From positions 1,674,001 through 1,738,000 of the forward strand of contig JAXMBL010000003.1 of assembly GCA_046349915.1 (NCBI GenBank): a DNA stretch of 64,000 bases, in the 5' to 3' direction. The translations under genes were made by a program, and so were the position numbers. The stretch is from CAIXSC01 sp046349915. GTDB taxonomy: Bacteria; Planctomycetota; Planctomycetia; Pirellulales; Pirellulaceae. Positions 52,278-61,008 of the stretch are shown here, one piece after another (position 1 is the first letter of the stretch; every line of letters starts with the position of its first letter). Below the pieces are notes generated by a model, which had not been told where the DNA came from, made no database searches, and saw only the letters and a list, made by a program, of their open reading frames with translations.

Positions 52278-54875
52278 TCACTTCAGGTCCAACTCGTCGC
52301 CGCTTGCCTGGAACCCATTCCCACCGACGTCGATGAAAATGGGATTGCTGACCGCGACCGGTGCGAGCTTGCCGCCGTAGGTCGGGCCGTAGAATCGTTC
52401 CAGCGTAAGCCCTTCGCCAATCGCCGCTACCACCAGGTGAGCATCCTTGTCCAGGGTTACTGGAATGTGTCGCGAGAATTTGACCACGCCATCGGCGAAG
52501 GATTCCGCGTGTTCGCGGCGAGTGAAGTTCCATTCCGCAACCGCGCGTCCGTTGGCGAAGACTTGAACGCGGTTGACGTCGAGCCAATTGGGGCACTGCA
52601 CGCGAATGCGTAGTTGAGCCTTGCCATCCGGCGCCGCGACGACATCTCCGGGAATGCCTCGTGCCGGTCGCACTCGCGGTTCGTCCGCCACCGCTTCGAC
52701 CTCGAGAAAGGGACCCGTGGTCATGGTGACATGCCCACGCTCGGCTGAATGAGCGATATCCAGCGGTCGCACATCCCCCGGTTCGTCCGTTTCGCTCTTC
52801 AAGTAATTTCGCAGCCAGCCCGAGCCGTGAAAATTGTAGTGAGCATCCGTGTTCACGACGCCCGGAATGCGATATCCCAAGTTCAGCAATCGCAACCATT
52901 GACGGATCGGATTCGTGCCAGGTTTCTCGGTCTTTTCCAAGTCGAAGATGGCGCCCGGCGGATGGACTTCCACCACATCCATGAAACCGAACATGCGTGA
53001 GAAACCGCCGTCTAACTTGCCGTCGAGATCCTTGTCCTTCAACATCTGATACAAGTTCGGATGGTTCTGCTGGACCAACTTGTCGCTCTTGTTGTCCCAC
53101 AGCGCCAATCGCTCGATCTGCTTCGTCGGATCAACGTCGGTCATGGGGCCGCCGCCATTCTGAGTACGCGGCTTGAAGACGAGTGGGAATGCGTTTTGGT
53201 GATTCAGGGGCAAAGGCGAACCGGTCAATTCCATGCCGGGACAACTGCCCAACAAACGTTCGGCTGACAACCGCTTGAGATGAAGATCGTACGTGTCAAT
53301 CCTCGCATGCTCGGTGCACGGCGCAAACTCAACGTGTTCGCCAATCAGGTTGAGTACGCGGCCAAGCTGGCTGCTCACATTGTCACCCGACGGCGACGAG
53401 TGGCTGTGGAAATCGGCGCTGATCCAGCCCGCGGTATCGACCGATCGCTTCAGTTTGACGGCGAGCGATGCTTCAGCGCCAGGCTGCACGTCCAGCTTGG
53501 CGTAGACCACGTCGTATTCCGGGCCGCGCATCACCAAGGCGTCGTATTTTCCAGGAGCGAGTTCCTGTCGAAATTTGCCGTTCGCGGAATAGATCAAGTT
53601 GTGGACGGCAAAGTCGCCCGCATCCGGGCCGAAGTAGGGATTCATCTGTTTCGGATCAAACTTGCCGTCCTTGCCGAGAGGATACGTCAACGCGTAGCTC
53701 TCGTCGAACAAAGCAACTTTGCAGGGAATCGGCTGACCGGCTGCGTCCGTGATGGCCCCCACGACATATCCGCATGCTTGGAGTGCAATCTCTTGCTCGC
53801 CTTCCGCGTCTCCGCCCGTCTTGGTCGTGACCGTCGGCCGCCCCAATGCCTCGACTTTGACTTCAAACTCGCCCTGCGGCAATTCGACCGCCAGCGAACC
53901 ATCGGCGGCGGTTCGGCCTGATCCGTAAGCGATGCCGCCGCGTTGAAGATTGACTTTGGCGCGAGCGACCGGGCCCGCGGGATCGGTCACCACGTAACGC
54001 ACCGAGCGCAGCGGCTTGCCATCGAACGCCAAGGCGGTGGCTCGCACCGCGGGTAAATGATCGCCGCAGGTGATTCGGCGACGAATGGTCAGTGTTTCGC
54101 CGGGCGCGATCGTCGCCTGCGACTTGCCGTCGCGCACCAACTGCAACAATTTGTCGCGTTTGATCTCGAAGCCATCGACTTCGACGCCATACGCTTGGCC
54201 GAACCACTCGTCATGCGCCCAAAACACGCCCGTCTCGGCATCCACGCCGAAGTCGAACATGCGATCAGCCCGAATGGCATCGGCCAGTTCCTCGGTCAGC
54301 GGCTTGTCGCTCGAGTTCTTCAGGAGCGTTTCCACGACTAAATGGGGTTGGCCATCGGCCAGGGTATAACGGACCACGACGTCGGGGCGTCCTTCGACAG
54401 ACTCTGCCCCGCACTCAAGCGTGATCTGATTTCCCGACAGCCGCGGGTCGGCGGTGCGACTGGGTTGCGAGGGATCGGCGCCCCAAGCTGCTACCTTCGC
54501 CGTATCGTGGAACGAGTAACGCGAAGCGCCAGGGAAATAGGCGCTCAGTTGATCATTCTGCGAGTCGACTCGAGTGAAGTCCAACAACGCCCCGCCGACG
54601 CTCTTGACGGTGAGGTTGGCATGTCGATTCGCACCAGGTCGGCCGACGACTACGATCAATCGATCGCTACGCAATACGTAATCGCCATAGATGGCGTCGA
54701 CCTCTTTTCCCTGCGGCGTCGCTTGGTCCCATGTCTCTGGGGTCAGCGTGAACAGTTCGGCCGCCCAAGCTTGCTGACCGATGTTGCTCGATGCGATCAA
54801 GGCGATCACCGCCCCGATGAATGCCCCGACGATCCGGGAGTGAATGAAGATTCCTGAATGCGATCTCACAAGCAT
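52278..54875 (-). CDS. CehA/McbA-type PHP-domain metallohydrolase, exported
   Basis: Protein of 865 residues with a signal peptide (AFIGAVIALIASSN, cut near AWAAE). A beta-rich amino half includes a carboxypeptidase-like regulatory fold (EVKVEALGRPTVTTKTGG). The PHP-type domain begins near residue 465 with ISADFHSHSSPSGDNVSSQ, followed by APCTEHARIDTYD, HPPGAIFD and VNTDAHYNF, which supply metal-binding His and Asp residues. AGGAG lies 7 bases before ATG 54875. Relatives of CehA/McbA hydrolyse carbaryl or other esters, but most are of unknown substrate. Convergent with the kinase gene. Confidence 0.82.
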   Translation of the reverse strand: MLVRSHSGIFIHSRIVGAFIGAVIALIASSNIGQQAWAAELFTLTPETWDQATPQGKEVDAIYGDYVLRSDRLIVVVGRPGANRHANLTVKSVGGALLDFTRVDSQNDQLSAYFPGASRYSFHDTAKVAAWGADPSQPSRTADPRLSGNQITLECGAESVEGRPDVVVRYTLADGQPHLVVETLLKNSSDKPLTEELADAIRADRMFDFGVDAETGVFWAHDEWFGQAYGVEVDGFEIKRDKLLQLVRDGKSQATIAPGETLTIRRRITCGDHLPAVRATALAFDGKPLRSVRYVVTDPAGPVARAKVNLQRGGIAYGSGRTAADGSLAVELPQGEFEVKVEALGRPTVTTKTGGDAEGEQEIALQACGYVVGAITDAAGQPIPCKVALFDESYALTYPLGKDGKFDPKQMNPYFGPDAGDFAVHNLIYSANGKFRQELAPGKYDALVMRGPEYDVVYAKLDVQPGAEASLAVKLKRSVDTAGWISADFHSHSSPSGDNVSSQLGRVLNLIGEHVEFAPCTEHARIDTYDLHLKRLSAERLLGSCPGMELTGSPLPLNHQNAFPLVFKPRTQNGGGPMTDVDPTKQIERLALWDNKSDKLVQQNHPNLYQMLKDKDLDGKLDGGFSRMFGFMDVVEVHPPGAIFDLEKTEKPGTNPIRQWLRLLNLGYRIPGVVNTDAHYNFHGSGWLRNYLKSETDEPGDVRPLDIAHSAERGHVTMTTGPFLEVEAVADEPRVRPARGIPGDVVAAPDGKAQLRIRVQCPNWLDVNRVQVFANGRAVAEWNFTRREHAESFADGVVKFSRHIPVTLDKDAHLVVAAIGEGLTLERFYGPTYGGKLAPVAVSNPIFIDVGGNGFQASGDELDLK

Positions 54876-55038
54876 GAAGCGTCTCCTGGAGGTAAAGGAC
54901 GGCGTGATGCGCGACGAGCAACGAAGAGGTGGGAAACAGCAAACGGTTCTCGCTTGCCACGGAGCGGATGGTTGGAGGATTCTCGCAGGTAGGACGCCGC
55001 ATCGCTACTCGCGCCGACGGCTTCCGAGCGACCATTGA

Positions 55039-56283
55039 TCACAGTTTGATGGGAACTTCGATCATGCTTTGCTGGTCGGTTTTGGCATTGCGAATGATGG
55101 TGAGTTTGATCGTTTGCCCGAATTCAGACTGTTCCAGGGCCGCGAAGAGATCGTCCTGGCGAGTGATCTCGCGGTCATCCACCTTGATAATGATGTCTCC
55201 CAACCCGGTCACCGTGTCGCGATCCAGTTGGATTCCCTGAAGTCCCGCTGATTCGGCGGCGCTGCCAGGTTGCACGGCTAGCACCATGACGCCGGTCAAA
55301 TTGAGTTGCGCGAGCATGGCATCTGGGGCGATCCGCACGCCCAGCACGGGGCGAACCGCTCGTCCATACTTCAACAACTGCGGGATGGTTCGATTCACCA
55401 TGTCGACTGGGATAGCGAAGCCAATGCCCGCGGAAGTTCCCGTCGGGCTGTAAATGGCCGTGTTGACGCCGATCAAGCGACCGGCGCTGTCGAGCAAGGG
55501 ACCGCCCGAGTTGCCGGGATTGATCGCGGCATCGGTCTGAATGACGCCCTGTATCAAGCGGTTGCTGCGAGACGGGATCTCTCGACCAAGTCCACTGATG
55601 ATGCCAGTCGTCAGCGTTTGGTCGAGGCCAAAGGGACTGCCGATTGCGAAGACTCGCTGCCCCACTCGCAGATCGCGCGAAGTTCCAATCAAAACGGGCC
55701 GCAGTCTTTGCGGCGGCGCCTTGATCGACAAGACGGCCAAATCGCGATCCTCGGCCAATCCCACCACTTCCGCGTTCCAGGTCGACTGGTCGGCCAAGGT
55801 AACTCGCCAGCGTTCGCCACCCTCGAGCACGTGAAAGTTGGTCACGATATGGCCTTGTTCGTCCCAGACGAATCCGGTGCCCGTGCCGCTGGGGACTTCG
55901 ACCGCGTTAAATCCGGGGCCTGGCCTGAGAGTGGCGGTCGAAATGGACACCACCGATTGCGACATTCGCTGAAACAGTTCGATGGTGGATTTTTCGTCCT
56001 CGGCGAGATCGCCGCGCGGAGTCACCACTCGAGCTTCCGCGTCCGCGCGACCGCCCCCCAAGCCCGCCGAGCCATTCCAAATCGACTGCGAGATCGAATA
56101 AGCCACCAGCACCAAGAGAATCGTCAGCAAAATGGCGAGCGTGGGAGGAGTACGCGGCGTTGGCGATTCGGGGCCGCGCGCCGCGGGCGGAGGCGGGCCA
56201 TTGGCTGAGCTTCCCCCTCCAGACGGCGCGGAACCGAAGTTAGGTCGGAGAGCTGGATCGTTCGCGGGGTCGGTGGGAAGCAT
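55039..56283 (-). CDS. HtrA/DegP-like serine protease with PDZ domain
   Basis: Membrane-anchored periplasmic protease of 414 residues. ATG 56283 is chosen because a frame further upstream would overlap the divergent gene. A Pro-rich cytoplasmic tail is followed by a transmembrane helix (LAILLTILLVLVAYSI). The trypsin-like domain carries the triad: His in HIVTNFHVLEGG, Asp in EDRDLAVLSIK and Ser in INPGNSGGPLLD. The carboxyl part is one PDZ domain (VLAVQPGSAAESAGLQGI, GDIIIKVDDREI). It is a single-PDZ DegS/HtrA form, probably for envelope protein quality control. Confidence 0.93.
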   Translation of the reverse strand: MLPTDPANDPALRPNFGSAPSGGGSSANGPPPPAARGPESPTPRTPPTLAILLTILLVLVAYSISQSIWNGSAGLGGGRADAEARVVTPRGDLAEDEKSTIELFQRMSQSVVSISTATLRPGPGFNAVEVPSGTGTGFVWDEQGHIVTNFHVLEGGERWRVTLADQSTWNAEVVGLAEDRDLAVLSIKAPPQRLRPVLIGTSRDLRVGQRVFAIGSPFGLDQTLTTGIISGLGREIPSRSNRLIQGVIQTDAAINPGNSGGPLLDSAGRLIGVNTAIYSPTGTSAGIGFAIPVDMVNRTIPQLLKYGRAVRPVLGVRIAPDAMLAQLNLTGVMVLAVQPGSAAESAGLQGIQLDRDTVTGLGDIIIKVDDREITRQDDLFAALEQSEFGQTIKLTIIRNAKTDQQSMIEVPIKL

Positions 56284-56474
56284 GTTGACAGGGCTCGACG
56301 CAACGATTGAGATATGCCAGCTGAAATATGCCAGCCGAAATCGTATGCCAAGGCGTTCGTCGACAAAAGAGGCGAATGAGCGATCGATTCCCACCATCCC
56401 CGTATTACTCAATCCCCGCCAGGCGGTTCGGAGCTTTTATCGTGCCCGTTTCGTGTCCAGCAATCTTCAGACCG

Positions 56475-59216
56475 ATGCTTTCTGTTCTCCGTGTAACCAG
56501 CGCCTGCATGGTGTTTCTTGCCTTGTCGGCATCCGCGCAAGAGCAGTCGCCACCTAAGTCCGCGATAGTGCCTGCTTTCGAACGGTTCTACTCGGCGCAG
56601 GGCGCGGACTCGATTCGAGCCGGTCAGTTGTTGCTGGGGGAGTTGAACTGTGTTGGCTGTCATGCGGTTGATGCTCCCGCGAAGTTGACCGTCTCGCCGA
56701 AGCGTGGGCCCGTTCTGGAACACGTGGGAACGCGAGTTCGCCCCGAGTTCATTCGCGATTTCTTGTTTGACCCGCAAGCGACCAAGCCGGGCACGACAAT
56801 GCCGCACGTGTTGGGCGCGGGAAGCGAGCAAGAACGCCGGGAACAAGCGGAGGCGTTGACGCACTATCTAGCGCTCAGTGGGGCGGTCCAAGAAAGCGCG
56901 GCGGTCGGTGCGGCGGTGAAGCGGGGCGAATCATTGTTTCATCAAGTCGGCTGTGTGGCCTGCCACGATCGACAACAAGGCAAGGCCGCTCCCCTGCCCG
57001 ACTCGGTCCCGCTCGGTACTCTTAGTCGCAAGTACTCTCTCCCCTCACTGCAGCAGTTCTTGGCAGATCCGTTGGCTGTGAGACCTTCCGGCCGCATGCC
57101 GCATTTGAACCTCACGGCCGACGAGTCGCGTGACATCGCGTCGTATTTGCTGCGCGATCAGGCGCTCAAGCCGAATGTGCGGTACTCGTACTACGAAGGA
57201 ACCTGGGACAAGCTGCCCGACTTCTCGACGATGAAGCCGAAGTCAAGCGGAGAAACGTCAGGTTTTACCGTCCTAGTTGGACGCCCTGACAACTTCGCGA
57301 TTCGCTTCGAAGGATTCCTGCAAATCGCCAAAGAGGGGCAGTATCGCTTTCACATCGGCTCCGATGATGGTTCGCGGATCTTGATCGCTGGGCAAGAAGT
57401 GGCGACCGTCGATGGCATTCATCCCTTGCAGTGGGCCGTGGGACGAGCATTCTTGAAAGCGGGTGCTCATCCAGTGGTGGTGGAGTACTTCGAACAAGGC
57501 GGCGGGGAAGAGTTGAAGGTCGAGATTGAGGGCGCCGGAGTCCCTCGTCAATCGCTGGAGTCGTTCGTCACCTTGGAGGCCCAACCTCCGGCAGCGTCCA
57601 AGACGGCTCTCTTTGTTCCTGATCCGATGAAGGCGGAGCAAGGGCGGGCGTTGTTCCAGAAACTAGCCTGTGCCGCTTGCCATGCTCCAGGCCAGGAACC
57701 CAAGGCGCCCGACTCGTTTGCCGCGCTTCCCAAACTGGCTCGGCTGAATGTCGAAAAGGGCTGTTTGTCGGATGCGCCTGCCGCGGGGACGCCGCGATAT
57801 GCGTTATCCGCCGCTCAGAGATCAGCGCTCCGCTCAGCGGTGCAAGCGATTCGCACCGTCAACACGGATCAGGCCGCTGCCCTGCCTAACGCGATTGACG
57901 GGACTTTTGAGGCGTTTAACTGTTACGCTTGCCATCAGCGAGGCGGTCGCGGAGGCGTGGTCGAGGCGCGGAATGCATCGTTCCAATCGAACCAACCTGA
58001 AATGGGCGATGAAGGACGTATCCCGCCGCATTTGACGGGAGTGGGTGGAAAGTTGCGGACCGAGTGGCTGACGTATGTATTTAACAATGGCGCCAAGGAC
58101 CGGCCCTACATGTTCACTCGCATGCCGAAGTTCGGCACGACGAATGTCGGCCACTTAGTCAATGCACTGGCTCAAGCAGATCCCGAGCCCACCTACAAAC
58201 CGGTGACTCCATCGGTGGCGCCGGGGCCGTTCAAGGCGACCGGGCGTCGGCTGGTGGGATCTCAAGGATTCTCGTGCATCAAGTGCCATACTTGGGGCAA
58301 TACCCCGGCGACCGGCATTCAATCGATCGGCATGACGACGATGACGAAGCGGCTGCGCGAGGCTTGGTTCCATGCGTACATTCTGGACCCACCCGCGTTC
58401 CGCGCCGGAACTCGCATGCCCGCCGCCTGGCCCATGGGACAAACGCTGCTTCCCAATGTCTTGGGAGGCGATACTCAGCAGCAGATCCATTCCGTGTGGG
58501 CTTTCTTGTCCGAAGGCGATAAGGCGGCCATGCCGCAAGGACTCGGGCGCGATCCGATCGAGTTGATGGCGATTGATGAACCGATCATCTATCGCAATTT
58601 CATCGAAGGCGCCGGTCCACGAGCGATCGGCGTCGGTTATCCCCAAAAAGTCAACTTGGCATTCGATGCCAACGACTTGCGACTGGCGCTCGTCTGGCAA
58701 GGTTCTTTCATCGATGCGTCGAAACACTGGACCGACCGCGGAGTTGGATTCCAATCGCCGTTGGGGGACAATGTTCTGAAGTTCGCCAATGGCGTTGATT
58801 TCGCGCCGTTCGATGACGAGCAGTCGCCGTGGCCCAAGCAATCGGCTCGCCAACTTGGCTATCAATTCCGCGGCTATCGACTGAATGCTCAAAGAGAACC
58901 GATCTTCCAATACGACGTCGGTCCCATCCGCGTCGAAGATCATCCGCGAGCGTTGGCGGGCGATCAAGGTCGACTGATTCGCTCGCTCACCCTGACCAGG
59001 CGCGGCGGCGAGTCGCGAGTGTGGTTCCGTGCGGCGGTGGGCGAGAAGATCGAGCCAGCTGGACAGGCTTTTGTTGTGGATAACTCGTGGCGAGTCCAAG
59101 TGACCGCGCCTGGCGTTTCCCCGGTGATTCGCAGCGACGGGAATCGGCGAGTCTTGCTCGTGCCGCTGACGGTTTCCGCCACGCCAGTCACACTGACGCA
59201 AGAAATCGTCTGGTGA
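56475..59216 (+). CDS. Five-haem c-type protein with PA14 domain
   Basis: Exported protein of about 913 residues. ATG 56475 gives a signal peptide (MLSVLRVTSACMVFLALSAS). Five C-x-x-C-H haem sites are visible: CVGCH near 59, CVACH near 160, CAACH near 398, CYACH near 483 and CIKCH near 601. Between the second and third lies a PA14 domain (about 235-365: FAIRFEGFLQIAKEGQYRFH, GSDDGSRILIAGQEV, AGAHPVVVEYFEQGGGEELK). PA14 usually binds sugar. The combination suggests a periplasmic redox protein tethered to a polysaccharide. Followed 80 bp later by a propeller gene in the same direction. Confidence 0.88.
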   Translation: MLSVLRVTSACMVFLALSASAQEQSPPKSAIVPAFERFYSAQGADSIRAGQLLLGELNCVGCHAVDAPAKLTVSPKRGPVLEHVGTRVRPEFIRDFLFDPQATKPGTTMPHVLGAGSEQERREQAEALTHYLALSGAVQESAAVGAAVKRGESLFHQVGCVACHDRQQGKAAPLPDSVPLGTLSRKYSLPSLQQFLADPLAVRPSGRMPHLNLTADESRDIASYLLRDQALKPNVRYSYYEGTWDKLPDFSTMKPKSSGETSGFTVLVGRPDNFAIRFEGFLQIAKEGQYRFHIGSDDGSRILIAGQEVATVDGIHPLQWAVGRAFLKAGAHPVVVEYFEQGGGEELKVEIEGAGVPRQSLESFVTLEAQPPAASKTALFVPDPMKAEQGRALFQKLACAACHAPGQEPKAPDSFAALPKLARLNVEKGCLSDAPAAGTPRYALSAAQRSALRSAVQAIRTVNTDQAAALPNAIDGTFEAFNCYACHQRGGRGGVVEARNASFQSNQPEMGDEGRIPPHLTGVGGKLRTEWLTYVFNNGAKDRPYMFTRMPKFGTTNVGHLVNALAQADPEPTYKPVTPSVAPGPFKATGRRLVGSQGFSCIKCHTWGNTPATGIQSIGMTTMTKRLREAWFHAYILDPPAFRAGTRMPAAWPMGQTLLPNVLGGDTQQQIHSVWAFLSEGDKAAMPQGLGRDPIELMAIDEPIIYRNFIEGAGPRAIGVGYPQKVNLAFDANDLRLALVWQGSFIDASKHWTDRGVGFQSPLGDNVLKFANGVDFAPFDDEQSPWPKQSARQLGYQFRGYRLNAQREPIFQYDVGPIRVEDHPRALAGDQGRLIRSLTLTRRGGESRVWFRAAVGEKIEPAGQAFVVDNSWRVQVTAPGVSPVIRSDGNRRVLLVPLTVSATPVTLTQEIVW

Positions 59217-59232
59217 ACGCGAATCGCCTCAG

Positions 59233-59262
59233 TTTTCTAGCTGCCCTTTTTCTAGCTGCCCT
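59233..59262. repeat. 15-bp tandem duplication
   Basis: TTTTCTAGCTGCCCT occurs twice in direct tandem (59233-59247 and 59248-59262), in the gap between the five-haem gene and the propeller gene. Confidence 0.85.
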
Positions 59263-59296
59263 ACCGAGACCCCATACATAAGTTCGCGAGCTACGC

Positions 59297-60850
59297 ATGT
59301 CACTCTTGTGCTCAATGATTCAGAACTTTCGTTCCTCGCCCTCTCGCCCATGTCGGCCAGTCGCCGTCCCAGTCGTGATAGGGGCGTGGATGACGTTGCT
59401 GCTGTTGACGTTGTCAGCCCCACCGGGGGTGATTGCGTCGGCGTCGGCTCAAGCCGCCGCAAAAGAAGACGACTATTACCGCATCGAGTCGCTGCCGATT
59501 CCGGAAGGGGTTGTGCTGGAGGTAGGTGCTTTGGAGCTACTTCCTGATGGTCGACTCGCGGTCTCGTCGCGGCGAGGCGAGATATGGATGGTCGATAAGC
59601 CGCACGCGGCGAAGACGGCCGACATGAAGTTCACGCGGTTCGCCGAGGGGCTGCACGAAGTGCTCGGCCTGGCCTGGCGCGATGGTTGGCTGTACGTGAC
59701 TCAACGATGTGAAGTGTCTCGATTGAAGGACAGCGACGGCGATGGTCGAGCCGACTTGTTTGAGACGATCAGCGATGGCTGGGAAATCAACGGCGACTAC
59801 CACGAATATGCGTTTGGCTCGAAGTTCGACAAAGACGGCAATCTCTGGGTCGTGCTGTGCTTGACGGGGTCGTTCAATAGCGAGGTGAAGTTTCGGGGAT
59901 GGTGCCTTCGCGTCTCGGCGGATGGCAAGGTGATTCCGACGACCAGCGGCATCCGTTCGCCCGGGGGCATCGGCGTGAATGCCGCGGGCGACATGTTCTA
60001 CACCGACAATCAGGGGCCTTGGAATGGAACGAGCAGCCTCAAGCATTTGAGTCCCGGGACGTTTGTGGGGCACCCGGCGGGGAACCGCTGGTACGATCTG
60101 GCGCCGGAAATGGGCAAGCGACCGCAGGAACCTCAATCGGGCAGCCGTATGATGGTCGAGGCCGGGAAGATCCCCGAGTTGGTTCCGCCCGCGGTTTACT
60201 TTCCGTATCAAAAGATGGGACAGTCGGCCAGCGGAATCGCCGCGGATGTGACGAAAGGAAAGTTCGGCCCGTTTGCCGGTCAGTTGTTTGTCGGCGATCA
60301 GACTCACAGCACGGTCATGCGAGTCTGTCTGGAAAAGGTGCGAGGTCGTTATCAAGGCGCCTGCATTCCGTTCAAGGCTGGCTTTGGTTCGGGAACTCTG
60401 GCCATGCTCCTGTCCTCGGAGGGGAGCATGTTTGTGGGTGGAACTAATCGCGGTTGGGGATCGCGTGGTTCGAAACCGTTTGCGCTGGAACGACTGACTT
60501 GGACCGGGAAGACGCCCTTCGAGATCCACGAAATGCGGGCCAAGCCCGATGGGTTTGAAGTGACGTTCACCGAAAAAGTCGATCGCAAGTCGGCCGCTGA
60601 TCCGTCGTCTTATCGGCTGGAGACCTACACGTACATTTATCAGGCGAGTTACGGCAGCCCGGAAGTCGATCAGACGACGCCGAAAGTAACTCGCGTGGAG
60701 GTTGGCGCCGATGGCCTCTCGGCTCGACTGTACATCGATCAGCTACAGGTGGGACATGTGCATCAACTGCATTTGGATGGAGTGCGTTCGGAGGCCATGC
60801 AACCTCTGCTACATCCCATCGCGTACTACACGTTGAATTACATTCCCTAG
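59297..60850 (+). CDS. Exported beta-propeller protein, sugar-dehydrogenase-like
   Basis: Protein of 517 residues with a signal peptide (VVIGAWMTLLLLTLSAPPG, cut near ASAQA). The body is a six-bladed propeller similar to PQQ-dependent glucose/sorbosone dehydrogenases: LLPDGRLAVSSRRGEIWMVD, GLAWRDGWLYVTQRCEVSRL, DSDGDGRADLFETI, IRSPGGIGVNAAGDMFYTDN and AGQLFVGDQTHSTVMRV. A carboxyl-terminal beta-domain (KPDGFEVTFTEKVDRKSA) follows. I cannot confirm PQQ ligands. It follows the five-haem gene by 80 bp, so a shared unit is likely, perhaps passing electrons to the cytochrome (inference). Confidence 0.8.
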   Translation: MSLLCSMIQNFRSSPSRPCRPVAVPVVIGAWMTLLLLTLSAPPGVIASASAQAAAKEDDYYRIESLPIPEGVVLEVGALELLPDGRLAVSSRRGEIWMVDKPHAAKTADMKFTRFAEGLHEVLGLAWRDGWLYVTQRCEVSRLKDSDGDGRADLFETISDGWEINGDYHEYAFGSKFDKDGNLWVVLCLTGSFNSEVKFRGWCLRVSADGKVIPTTSGIRSPGGIGVNAAGDMFYTDNQGPWNGTSSLKHLSPGTFVGHPAGNRWYDLAPEMGKRPQEPQSGSRMMVEAGKIPELVPPAVYFPYQKMGQSASGIAADVTKGKFGPFAGQLFVGDQTHSTVMRVCLEKVRGRYQGACIPFKAGFGSGTLAMLLSSEGSMFVGGTNRGWGSRGSKPFALERLTWTGKTPFEIHEMRAKPDGFEVTFTEKVDRKSAADPSSYRLETYTYIYQASYGSPEVDQTTPKVTRVEVGADGLSARLYIDQLQVGHVHQLHLDGVRSEAMQPLLHPIAYYTLNYIP

Positions 60851-60935
60851 AATCCGTGCGGAAATTGACGCTGGCGACAACAATCTGGCCAGGCAAGAAC
60901 CGTCCTCCGCCCCGAAGGGGGCAGCGACAAGATAG

Positions 60936-60980
60936 CCCAGGGCGGAACGACACGGCGCAGCCGTGGAGCGACGCCCTGGG
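60936..60980. repeat. Nested intergenic inverted repeat
   Basis: Outer arms CCCAGGGCG (60936-60944) and CGCCCTGGG (60972-60980) pair fully; inside, CACGGC (60951-60956) pairs with GCCGTG (60960-60965). It sits between two convergent genes. Preceding bases (60910-60925) include a CCCCGAAGGGG-type small palindrome. I recall similar GCCC-GGGC palindromes between genes in other planctomycetes, but could not check this here. Confidence 0.6.
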
Positions 60981-61008
60981 TAGACGAGCTTTCTCCCGTT
61001 AACGACCA

